This document shows, one piece after another, positions 49,712-60,000 of a stretch of 64,000 nucleotides of DNA. How positions within the stretch are numbered: position 1 is the first letter of the stretch; every line of letters starts with the position of its first letter. The stretch comes from Numida meleagris (lineage: Eukaryota; Chordata; Aves; Galliformes; Numididae): contig NC_034409.1 in the NCBI RefSeq assembly GCF_002078875.1, positions 11,317,399-11,381,398 on the forward strand, written 5' to 3'. The notes beneath the pieces are model-generated. The model worked only from the letters and a program-made list of their open reading frames with translations, searched no databases and had not been told where the DNA came from. The position numbers and the translations under genes were made by a program.

Positions 49712-50812
49712 TAGAATCATGGAATAGAATCATAGATTCCTATCCAATCCTGAACTGGAAGGCACCCACCAAGGATCACAAATTCCAACTCCTGGCTCCA
49801 CACAGCACCACACAAAATCCACACCATATGTCTGAGAACACTGTAAAAACAATCCTTGAATTTTGGCAGTGTGGGGTTATGACCAAGATAAGGCCCTGGG
49901 CAGCCTCTTCCATGCCCACCATTCCTGGTGAGGAACCTTTTCCTCACCAGACCCTCCCCTGACACAGCTCCATGCTGTTCCCTCTGGTCCTGTTGCTGTC
50001 ACAGAGAGCAGAGATCAGTGTTGCCCCTCTGCTCCCTGTGAGGAGCTGCAGCTGCCATGAGGCTTCTTTACAGTCTTCTGTATGCTGAACAAACCAGATG
50101 ACCTCAGCGACTTCTCAGCTTCATGCCCAGCCCCCTGATTTGTCAGGATGTCTCCACAAGACCTCTCTGTCCTCTAGGGACTCATCAGTTCTTCTCTATT
50201 CTGTGTCATCCACAAACTTAGCACACCTTCAAGTATACATCAAGTAAACATTATAGACAACTGGCCCAAAATGAAGCCCTGTAGAACCTCACTAGTGACT
50301 GGCTGCCAGCCTGATGTAACTCTATTCACTATTCCACTTTGAGCCCAACCCATCAGCCAATTTTCACTCACAATAGCCTTGCTGTATGCTGGATACTTTG
50401 TCCAGAAAGATATTGTGAGAAACAATATTGAAAGCTTTGCTGAAATCCAAAATAACTGCATCAAGTGGCTTCTTGTGGTCAGCGAGGTGGGTAACCTGGT
50501 CATAAAAGGAAAGTAAGTTATTTAAACAGGACTTTCTCCTCATGAACGCATGTTGGCTGGGACCAGGGTCTGCACTGTCTTTCAGGTGCTTTTTGATAGC
50601 TTCCAGAATAAACTTCTCCATAATTTTACCATGTACTGGATTGAGATTGACAGGCCTGTAAATTACCAGTGTTTACTTTCTTTCCCTTCTTGAAAACTGA
50701 GACAACACTTGTCAGTTTCCAGATGACTGGGACCTCTCCAGATTACCAAGACCACTGAAAATTAATTGAGATCTCATAATATCAGCCAGTTCTTTGTATA
50801 TCCTTAGGGAAC
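49712..50812 (-). mobile_element. CR1 LINE fragment, minus strand: ORF2 plus 3' end
   Basis: On the plus strand it opens with the CR1 terminus TAGAATCATGGAATAGAATC (49712-49731), runs through 'gggcagcctcttccatgccc' (49898-49917), and continues into ORF2. On the minus strand, motif C FVDD is encoded at 50205-50216, the VTSEVLQGFILG segment (from VTSGVPQGSVLG) near 50280, motif A LDFSKAF at about 50427-50450, and a QHAFMRRKSCL block near 50530-50560. Motif A keeps its Asp, but GVPQG has become EVLQG and frames are shifted. The spacing from motif C to the 3' end is shorter than in the copy at 4776, suggesting an internal deletion or a different subfamily. Confidence 0.9.
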
Positions 50813-52280
50813 TCACACTACAATATAATACTGTAACTTGGGTCTGTTATAGCTAGTTCTATGAAAAGATCAGCTCTAGGCTCAGCAGAAGTTTGGGGAA
50901 AAAAAAAGAACAAATAAGCATATATTAGGAAGGTGTTAAACAAAGAACAAAGGAGAAAACTTCTGCTTGCTGCATAAATTCACAACTCATCCATGCTTGT
51001 TCTTTGAGTTTGGAAAATATGTGATCCGAAATATACAAAATCATGTTAGTCATGGAGAAGAATTAGAAGGATGAACTGTTCAACCGTAATTTAATAACAA
51101 GTAATCAATCTTCATCAGTGCTTAATGCCAAGAACAAAACTAGTGGCCATAAAATGAAGACGGGGTAGCACTTGAAAAAGCAAGAGGAAGTTCTTTAAAT
51201 ATTGGACAGAGGTGCTGTATTACTGCTTGCCAGAGGCTGTTTGCATGCAGAATGTTTAGATGTCCAAGTGGATAGTGGATGAAGTTCTGGAAGAGACATC
51301 CAATGCATGTTTTGTAAAAAGACCGTCTGTAACAGACTTGGAAATTCCACTGAACTGGAAATTGTTGGAAACTGGGAAATCATTAGGGAGAACTTTGACC
51401 TCATATGAACTGGTTCTTCGCTTACTCTTCTGTAACGGTCTGTTTATGGTTACTGTTGGCAACAGTGGTCTAGAAGAACCTTTTGTCAGGGCAGAAATCA
51501 TAGTATCTCTGTCCCAGTGTGTTTGTGGTTCAAAAAAGATAGTACCTTATTTGTTGTCTATGAAATCCAAAACATTATTTATGGTAGAATAAAGCAGTTT
51601 GATCCCATTGCAAGTTGTTATTGAGAATACACCATGAACTATACAAGAAATACATACAGTTCCACAAAAAACTGCTTGCATATTAACAGTTTGCACTCCT
51701 AAATTAAAAAACATTACACAAAGCTATCTGCGACATCTGGAGAGAAGGCTGTTTCATTTGTCAATGATTAAATGAATGATTATTCTGACTAAAGCAAAGT
51801 CAAGACAAGGTGGATTCTAGTAAAAGAAAGAACCTATGCTGTAGCAAGTTGGAAAACAGAGAGAAAATACTTCAAATCTTGTTTACCCACAATTAAGCAC
51901 CTGAGAAGTCAGTATACATTATAAGTACCCTTCAGTAAAACAGTACTTCATGTGCCACAGAGATTAAAACAATGATACAAGGAAACGAGCACTTTGGTCA
52001 AATAGATTTTGGAATCAATCTCTGCCCATCTGGAAGTCCTGTGAACACAGTATGAGATCCATTTCATTTAATATTGGATGTCTACAGTGTGTCTATACCT
52101 GACTTAGTTGTCTGGACTCCTGTGTTCAACAGAAAAATATTTTGAATATGCTACATATGTGATCATTCTAGACATGTACATTATGACAAGCTGAGGTACA
52201 TCATCAAAATGCTTGGTTGCTTCCAGCAACGTTTAAAGGAGTTCAGAAAATCACCTCACATATGGAAAGCTACACTTTAG
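50813..52280. other. Unique DNA, no gene recognised
   Basis: Contains a 110-codon plus-strand frame at 51260-51592 overlapped by minus-strand frames of 69-81 codons; none has a recognisable domain. No repeat family is assigned. Confidence 0.45.
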
Positions 52281-52375
52281 TCATAGAATCATAGAATCAT
52301 AGAAATGCTCAGGTTGGAAAAGACCTTCAAGATCATCAAGTCCAACCGCAGCCTAACCATACTACATTTAGGTGC
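52281..52375 (-). mobile_element. CR1 LINE 3' tail, minus strand
   Basis: Three tandem tail octamers (TCATAGAA repeated, 52281-52304) are followed by 'ctcaggttggaaaagacctt' (52309-52328) and 'catcaagtccaaccgcagcc' (52335-52354), the signature of a CR1 3' end in reverse orientation. About 95 bp only, severely 5'-truncated. The clean octamers suggest a relatively recent copy. Confidence 0.9.
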
Positions 52376-55024
52376 AATAACTCCTTCTGCAGATGCCCAT
52401 GTGTTAAATAGGTAGACAGCTTTCCCTGAACATACCTACAATGTTGTAAGAGTATCACATACTTGACTGATTCCACAGATAAAACCTCTCATTCTTTGGG
52501 TAGGCTATATACTGCAAAATGAAAATCGCAGGTTTTCTTTGATCATCTGGTGTTTTGGCAAAATTCCCACAATACTGTCAGATGACAATGCAAATCCAGT
52601 GTAGTGGCTGCTTTTGAAAGGATGTAGCAGAAATGGAAAAGAATAACTTTTAATTTGTACCATAAAGGTATGAATAGCCAGTGATTATTTGCACAGGTGT
52701 ATACACCCACAGTCAGTACCTATGTTTGTATATTGGATCACTATGGATAAAGGGATATTTTATGAGATGAATATTCACAGAATCACAGAACTGTAAAATA
52801 AAGTAACTTACATTCTGATTTCTTATCAGTCCCTTAATATAATTTACATTCAATTAAGTGGTGCAAGTTTCCCGTCATAGTTTAAACAAAATCAGAGCAC
52901 ATGGAGCTAGAATTTGGTTAAAATACTAAAACCATCTACTATTGAAATTTCTAAACTGGTTTTTGACAACAGTTTTGTTTCATGGAGATGCAAAAGAATA
53001 TTTTTCACTTCCACATATATGATTAATTTAGTTTTATGCTGAGCTGAAGCAAAGCTGTGAGATCCAGAGCATGTTGAAGAGGGAGGAAAGTTCATTTTCC
53101 AGTTTCAGTTTGTAAGCAATGTTGAGGTGTGAAATGAAAACTTGAAGAGCATGGAGGCAAAAATAATCAGTTGAACTAGTGGTAGTGAATAACTTCTTCA
53201 TCTAAAAAATTAATTAATTTTGCATGAAACCTTGTTTTGATATATATTTATGTATACTTATATAACAGATATATATTTATATATTTTTATTTCTCCAGTA
53301 AAAAATATAAAAACACTGGTTTTGTTCATTTTTAGTGAATATGAATTAATCTGCATTTCTATTCAAGCACACCTTTCCACAAATAAAAAAGAATTCCATT
53401 AAATGACAATTCACTATTTATTGCTTTTCAGCATAGTAAAATCATACATATTAGAAATCACAATAAATGCATTTAGTTTTACAACAGCTTAGACAAATTA
53501 TAGCAGACATGCATCTGTCACTGAGCAAATATTCTCATTTAACTTACCAAATTATATCAGATAATTAGAACAGCTTTCATTTTGGGGAATATCTTAGGAA
53601 GAAGGGTAAATATTTTTTAAAATTAATGCTGGCTGATTTAAATGATACTTAAAATGATTATGATTTAAACTATTTATCTTGGTGCAGCATATACAAATAC
53701 TGTTTCTGTATGCAGGAAATGACATCTCTTTTGGAAAAGGTTGAAATTTACCCCTGTTCTACTGCTAGCTGTTGAAGATGTATGTATACATTTGATACTG
53801 TTCTGTCATCTCTGTTTAGGAGCTGTAATTAATGCAGTTATTCTAATCAAGTGTTGCCTGTTTTATCTGTTGGTGAAAGATCTTTGATCCACAGTAGTCA
53901 TAGTCATATCTAAGGTATCTAGAAAGGAGTGTCACACAGCAGTGTGTACGTCTGTGTTTCTCAAGATTTGAGAATGGCAATTTGTTATGCAAATAATGTT
54001 AAAAACGAAGTTTCATAGTATAGCTAGTGAACATAAAACAATGGAAAATTATAAACTACTGAACTACAGCACTCAGCTGAAGGTACAGGAGGACTGTGCA
54101 ATGGCTTCAAACTCTTGATTATTTCCACCTAGGTCAAATGAAGATCAATGTTACTGAATTTTAGCACATGGGAGAAAGTCAATGTTAATTTCTAAATGTC
54201 ATTATGTACAGAAATAGCGTGCTTGAAAATTCACAAAATAAATCAGGAAAGCTCACAAAATGCCACTCCTCCCCTTAAAACAAACAAAGAAGTAAATAAA
54301 ATAGAAGTTGGCACTAATTTATTAAAAGAATTTCATTTAGAAAACTTCATTTAATCTCGTCTACCTTAGCTTCAGTTAACTGTAATGGTGGAACCTTCTA
54401 GAACAGTGAAACACAAATTTGTATGGAGTAAACAGCCAGTTCACACTGCATCAAAGGGTGCTGGAGTGAGGGAGATATGTAGCAATCAAAAATGTGCCAC
54501 TGACATAGCAACTAACACAAGCCAAATAATTGCTCCCTGCCTATTCATTTTTGTCACAGGAAAAATAATATAATTTCTGAAATAATTCTAAAATTCAAAT
54601 GCAGATACCCACATACTTCTGGGCAGGTAGCATAACTATAGAACAAGACTAATTTGTGGAAATAGAAGAATAGTCACATTACAAGGATAGATTTTCAGAA
54701 GATATGTTTTGTTATAACTGTTGAAACCTTCTGAGAGCCACAGGAGAGCACAACAGTTGCTTTTAAAGCTAGATCATGAAGAATTTATGTATGGCAAATT
54801 ACATATGAGACGATAGATTACATTTGAGTTATACATTAAACTGGAAGAATGCAGGTTACTCAAAGAAGGGTAAACTTTCCATTTTCCTTGCTTTGAACCT
54901 TACTGAAGAAAGATAATTTTAAATAGGTGTAATTAAAATCACTTTTTTTTTCAAGTAAATCAGAATATGAGTCTAATTAGGAAAGTTTACAGAATATTTA
55001 GCTGACACAGATTTACTCAAGTAG
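52376..55024. other. Unique AT-rich DNA, no gene recognised
   Basis: Contains a TA-rich stretch at 53239-53290 and a block (53400-53760) dense in TAAT-type homeodomain core sites that could be conserved noncoding DNA. A possible CR1 tail remnant at 52774-52795 is too short to call. No gene recognised. Confidence 0.45.
53239..53290. repeat. AT-rich low-complexity tract
   Basis: Runs of TATATATT/TATAAC-type sequence over about 50 bases. No transposon ends seen. Confidence 0.7.
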
Positions 55025-55660
55025 GTATGACCAGATGTAGTTCATCCTTGAATGATTAAGGAAGTAGATAAAATACTCTCTGAACAGTATCTTTTAAAAG
55101 TCATGACAGACATATAATGTCCAGCAGATTGGAAAAGAACTGTCTAATTCTCTATCTCCAAACTAATTGGGAGAAAAGAGGACGCAATGAATTACAGATC
55201 TAATCAGCTTAGTTTCAAGCCCTGAAATATACTGGAAAACTTATTAAAGGTTCAATTTGTGAGTGTCCAAAAAGATAATGAGATTATAAACAATAAGCAA
55301 CATTAGTTTGTCGAGAAAATTAATTATAAAACTAGTCTAGTTTCATTAAATAACTTACAAGATAAGAAGGAAAGAAAACCACGTGATACGGCTTGACTTA
55401 CTGAGGTTTATGGCATTATCTATCATAGCATTCCTTAAACAATGTAATGAAATAAGAATTAGAAGCTATAACATCATGATGAGTGAATAGTTGGTTAAAA
55501 ATTGGATTTTAAATTGGCTTGACTATGGTAAACTCTTAAAATATTATGCACAGTCCTGAACAATCTGATCTGTGTTTCATTCTAATCAAGATTTTCATTA
55601 ACAAATTGCAATAAACAATACATATTTAAGTAGGAGGGTGGACATTTAATGTGCTTAGCT
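55025..55660 (+). mobile_element. Ancient CR1/L3-like LINE relic (reverse-transcriptase domain)
   Basis: Matches in order to the RT core of ancient amniote CR1: 'cagattggaaaagaactgtc' (55124-55143) for the DWKKANV-type segment, 'gcaatgaattacagatctaa' (55184-55203) for NYRP, 'atactggaaaacttattaaa' (55229-55248), 'cattagtttgtcgagaaaat' (55301-55320) for QHGF, 'atacggcttgacttactgag' (55386-55405) for the DLDFSKAF-like motif A, and 'ttttcattaacaaattg' (55591-55607) for FINDL. Stops and frameshifts are frequent, so this is fossil DNA, probably predating bird diversification. Boundaries are approximate. Confidence 0.72.
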
Positions 55661-56732
55661 GGCCTAGAATTTTCAAACATTCTATTATTTTAGCAGATTA
55701 GATTCACTGTATTTTCTCTTTCTAGAAACCTAAGCACCTCCTAGAGAAAATATGGGAAATTGGTTTAGACTAATTTGATTTCATAAAACAATATTGCAGT
55801 TAATCTCTTTTCCATTTATCTCTATGCATTAACTGTTCTTCCCTTTCACATTTGTTCAAAAGCTTTTCATTATACATAGGTGAAACTCGCAGATGTATGG
55901 TTTTCAATCATTTTTTCCTTTCTTTCAGATATCCTTAGTATAATCTATTCTTTCTGCTGTACCATCCCCAGTTAGATTCAATGAGATTTCTTTCTGCTGA
56001 CTTTGAAATTTTATCTACTGTGTTTTTCCAGTATTATCCAATGCACATTATTCTTCCTCTCCAACCTAAGCACAGAAACTTGGCTTCCACCTAAAATGGA
56101 CAGGAACATTTATCACTTGTTTTCTGAAAACTACAGGGGAGATCACAGATGCTGGAGCTGACCTTCTTTTTTGGACAGTACTTCTCCAGCTACTCTGCTC
56201 TCTAATTTCTGTAGATATGAACTCAGCCCACACTGAGCTGTAACCAGGTTTCTTTTTGTTCAAGCAGTGTGCCAAGAATCATGGCAATAGCTTCCTGCAG
56301 GACAAACAACCACCACTGATATGCAGCTCTCCATAAAGGGCAGTTCAGAGGCTGAGACCTTCGGCTCCAATTACAAATCCATGAGTATGTTCAGATGGTT
56401 AAGTCTTGTGTTGATTAATCAGCCCTCTCAATACTATCCATTTCTGTCTAATTTTTCATACCTGATCTCTTTATCATCCTTCTCTAGCTTATAGATTTCT
56501 GTAAGTTGCTACACTGGCAATCACAGTTAGAGCCAAACCTACTCTCAATACTACTCTCTCTTTTACAAAAATTTTATCTTAGTACATCCTATCTTGAAGG
56601 CCTACTGCAGAGTCTTAATATTGCCATTCCCAAAGTAATCTGAGAAATTCTACTTTACTTCTGTTATCACTCATCCCTCCAATTAGTTGCACGCTTAATA
56701 GGCAACACTATTTATCAGTTTATTACTTGAAC
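55661..56732. other. Unique DNA, no gene recognised
   Basis: No repeat family or gene is assigned; the only frame of note is 69 codons on minus (56066-56275) with no domain. Confidence 0.5.
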
Positions 56733-56984
56733 TTGAACCTTCCTGCCAATATTCCATTACACTTTGTTGCCATGAGACAGCTGGCAGCAGAGGAGCAGTC
56801 TGACAAAAATGCCATCTGAGATCACATCCAATCAGTGGATGTGAGCACAGTGAGGTGGTGGGTGACGCATTTTAGCAATGGCAATTATGACACGCAAGAT
56901 GTCCATGCAGAGTTTTATGAGCACAGCCTGCAGGCTCTTGTTCACCACTAGTAAAAGTGCACTTCTAATGGTGGTGACTATGTT
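56733..56984. mobile_element. Mariner (Galluhop-like) fragment, both ends missing
   Basis: Homologous to the interior of the mariner at 45729-46244. Shared blocks include TGAACCTTCC (56734-56743), 'ggcagcagaggagcagtctg' (56783-56802), 'caatcagtggatgtgagcac' (56829-56848), 'gaggtggtgg' (56851-56860) and 'taatggtggtgactatgtt' (56966-56984). Both terminal inverted repeats are absent, and about 80 bp of interior present in the other copy is deleted after 'gccatctga'. The right end is cut by a CR1 tail. This copy is therefore older than that CR1 insertion. Confidence 0.85.
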
Positions 56985-57590
56985 CATGGAATCGTGGAAT
57001 CGTAGAATCATAGAATGTTCCAATCCCTCTGCCACAGATAAGATTGCTACCTGCTAGATCAAGTACTAGATCAGATTGCCCAGGGCCCCATCCAACCTGA
57101 CCTTGGACACCCCCAGGGCCTGGATATTCACTAACTCACACCAGGGACTTCACCTCACAGCCACTATATTTTGAGTATGATGGAGAGCGGCTTGGCAACC
57201 ACATCAGCTAGTTCCTTCAGGACCCAGGAATGCATGTCATTGGGCTCCATAGATTTGTATACACTCAATCTCATCACGTGGTCTCGAACTTGCTCTTTGC
57301 TTACAGCTGGAGGGTTTTTGCTCCTCATCTAGAGTTCCAGTAACATGTGAGATGTGGGAAGCCCAACTGCCCGTGAAGACTAAGGCAAAGAATTTGCTGA
57401 GTATCTCAGCCTTCTCCATGTTTACTGTTGCCAGTTGTCTCTTCTCACTTATCTCCTTGGTCTTTCTCTTCTGACCAATGTATTTATAGAATCTCCTTAT
57501 GTTATTCTTTGTATTCTTTGTCAAGTTTAGTTCCATCTGTGCCTTGGCTTACCTGATCCCATCTCTACACACCTATTGCTGTCAATTGTT
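56985..57590 (-). mobile_element. CR1 LINE, minus strand, chimeric or internally deleted
   Basis: Two CR1 parts adjoin. 56985-about 57128 is the CR1 3' end (octamer-type tail CATGGAATCG…ATCATAGAATG, then 'gatcagattgcccagggccc', 57070-57089). From about 57140 to 57590 the sequence is from near the 5' side of the RT domain. It includes 'gtatgatggagagcggcttg' (57175-57194), a block like 'caggacccaggaatgcatgt' (57218-57237), and a minus-strand frame (57237-57536) with YKYIGQKRKTKEISE and MEKAEILSKFFALVFTG, recognisable as the CR1 segment before NYRPVSL. The central RT motifs are missing. It is one element with a large internal deletion or two separate insertions. Confidence 0.85.
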
Positions 57591-59654
57591 TTGAAAGTAT
57601 GTTTGTGAATCTGTTATCCCTTTTGATGTATGTCAAATACACAGAGCTTGCTGCATGGCTTTAATAGTCAAAGTCTGGGCCCTAAAATGGATGTAGATGC
57701 TGAACGGGGATTTAGGTATGATTTAAGAACACAGTTTCAAATCCATAATGTTGAGAATTCTGCTGTTTAACTGTGCAGATGCCAAAGCTCCGTAATGCCT
57801 CAGGTTTAAATTTCATAGATTCCAAGCACATGAAGCTCTGCAACTGCTCGTTTCCAGCATCACTTCTTTCCTTACAAATCTGAACTGTTTGCTGCCTAAT
57901 ATATGCCTACACACACAATGAATAACAAGACTGGTAATGTTTACTGCTCTCTGGTTGTGACCTCCATACTAAAATGGAGAAGATGAGAAGATGACTTTCT
58001 CTAAAAACATACAGATAAAAAGGCCAGCCTATCACAACATTCTGCACGAGAATTAAAGGTTGTTCACTCTTGGAATCTCTAAATATTGCAGATGGGCATT
58101 TCCTGATACAGATCTTGTTAAATCTCTGAATAGAAAAATCTTATGTTGGACTCTGCCTTGGCAGAAACAAATAATTGAACTTGAAATTAAAAAAACAAAC
58201 AAACAACATCCTTAAACAGGGCATGATTCTGTTACATGTTGTGAAAATCACTGAAATCAGATGAAGTCACTTGGGGTAACATAAGCACAAAATCATTCTA
58301 TTACGTGAACTAAAAATGTTACTGAATTTTGAGACCTTATCAAGCTGTTTACATCAAGTCAGTGTATACTCTGTCAAAACTGAAACGTTGTGCAGTCAGG
58401 AATTAATCTGGAAAGGTAGCTTGTTAGGTAGAATTTACACTTGGAAAGTTGGAAACCTTTGGATCCACAGTCTCTAATTTTTAAACCAGTGAATGTATGA
58501 TGTCAAATATATGAACAGTTCAAGGGGTGAATCTTGGATCCAGAATGGAGTAGCTCATATTGGGAAACCCAGAATGACTGCGCTAAATATGTAGTACAAC
58601 ACCACTAGCCATCTAAAGAAGAAAAGCTCTATCTTCAACATGGAAATGCAAGTCTTCCATAGCATATCTTTATGAGACTATTATTTCAAACCCAAGACAA
58701 AGCTCATTAGCAGTGGAAGGCACCGGAAGGACACAGCTGCTACCTGAACCCAGAGGCTGAAACAGAATACTCTCATGAGATGGGAAATCATATGCCATTA
58801 CGTTAAAAACTGACTTGTCCCCAGAGCACAACGGCTTGCCAAAACAATCTAACCAGATTTCAATCGAGAGTTTTTAGGCCTAGAAACTTGAAATGGATTT
58901 TAGATAAATACGAAACACATTATTCCTGCTCCACATTCCCATGTTGAGGTGTATTTATTCCACATTGGGTTGAGAGAGTAGAAGAGAACATAAGCAAGCT
59001 ATAACTCCCTTTGCTACTGTACCTGAGACACTGATAACACTTTCAGAAGGTAAAAAAATACGTTAATCTCTAGTTTTTCAAATAGTCAAAAGAAGTGTAC
59101 AAATAAAGTCTAGAGATAATCTTGCTTACTATTGCCTGGAATATATTAGGCAGCCTGCAATCTGCAGTATATAATGGAATCAAAGGAAAGGTATGTATAT
59201 AAACTATCTATACAGGTTTATAAAGTGTCGTACAAGTAACTTGCTCAGGTGCTTTGATTTATTTCTTCCATTTCTCTTCTCTCTCCACTCCCTCCTTTTT
59301 TTATTCTTCTTTGAGATATCACGCTTGGAAACAAAGTTTTTGAGATAATAGCACTTCCATAGCATAGGATGACTCTACAGGCATTCTCTAGTGTTGATCT
59401 GATTCACAGAACACCGTGCTCTTAGAGAAGGCGAAGAGCAAGTTTTACCCCTGTAAGTTACAGTGTTAGTCAAGAGCAATCCCTGCTAACCAATGGTCTG
59501 AACACCTACAAGGATGTACTGGGAAAAAGGGCAAATGTTATTCTCTGATGTATAGGGAGAAAATACTGGGTTCGGGTTCAGAGATTATATCAGTCATTTA
59601 GCAGCAGTACTGCTGTTACAGACGTATTATGTCTACTACTGCTATTGGAGAAGA
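57591..59654. other. Unique DNA, no gene recognised
   Basis: No gene, RNA or repeat family recognised over about 2 kb. Confidence 0.5.
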
Positions 59655-60000
59655 ATTGAAGAATGGAGAGTGTTCAAGATGATTGAAGGATTGGAAAACA
59701 TTACCTGCAAAGAAATCTTCAAAGGTCTGGATCTGTTTATCTTAAAAAAAAAAAAAAAAAAAGGTGACTTGACTATGGGCTGTAAGTACTAATTTGGATA
59801 ACAATCAGATTGAAGCTGGCTCATCAGTCTTGTAGATAAAGATAAAAGAAGATCCAGTGATTGCAAACTGAAGCAAAGCAAATTCCAATTCAGGAAAAAA
59901 AAAGAACTAAGAATTTTAAGAAGAGAGATAATTAACCACTTAAATAATCTAACAAGATTATTGTTAGGTATTTTCTTAATAAAATCAATATATAATTCAA
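59655..60000 (+). mobile_element. Ancient CR1/L3-like LINE 3' relic containing a poly(A) run
   Basis: Segments follow the C-terminal ORF2 order of ancient CR1: 'tgattgaaggattggaaaac' (59680-59699), 'acctgcaaagaaatcttcaa' (59703-59722), 'gatctgtttatctta' (59730-59744), then 19 A's (59744-59762), 'ggtgacttgactatgggctg' (59763-59782), 'agaagatccagtgattgcaa' (59848-59867), and 'agagataattaaccacttaa' (59924-59943). The A run sits where the element usually has a purine-rich 'gaaaagagaaggctgag' stretch and may be an expansion of it. Heavily mutated, noncoding. Confidence 0.7.
59744..59762 (+). repeat. Poly(A) run of 19
   Basis: Nineteen consecutive A's inside the ancient CR1 relic, in an A/G-rich part of it. 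Likely slippage expansion and not a retrotransposon tail, because recognisable CR1 sequence continues on both sides. Confidence 0.85.

Noticed and set aside
52774..52795. CR1 tail-like TTCACAGAATCACAGAACTG
   Set aside because: Only about 20 bases resemble the tail and the sequence after it does not continue as CR1, so it is too short to call.
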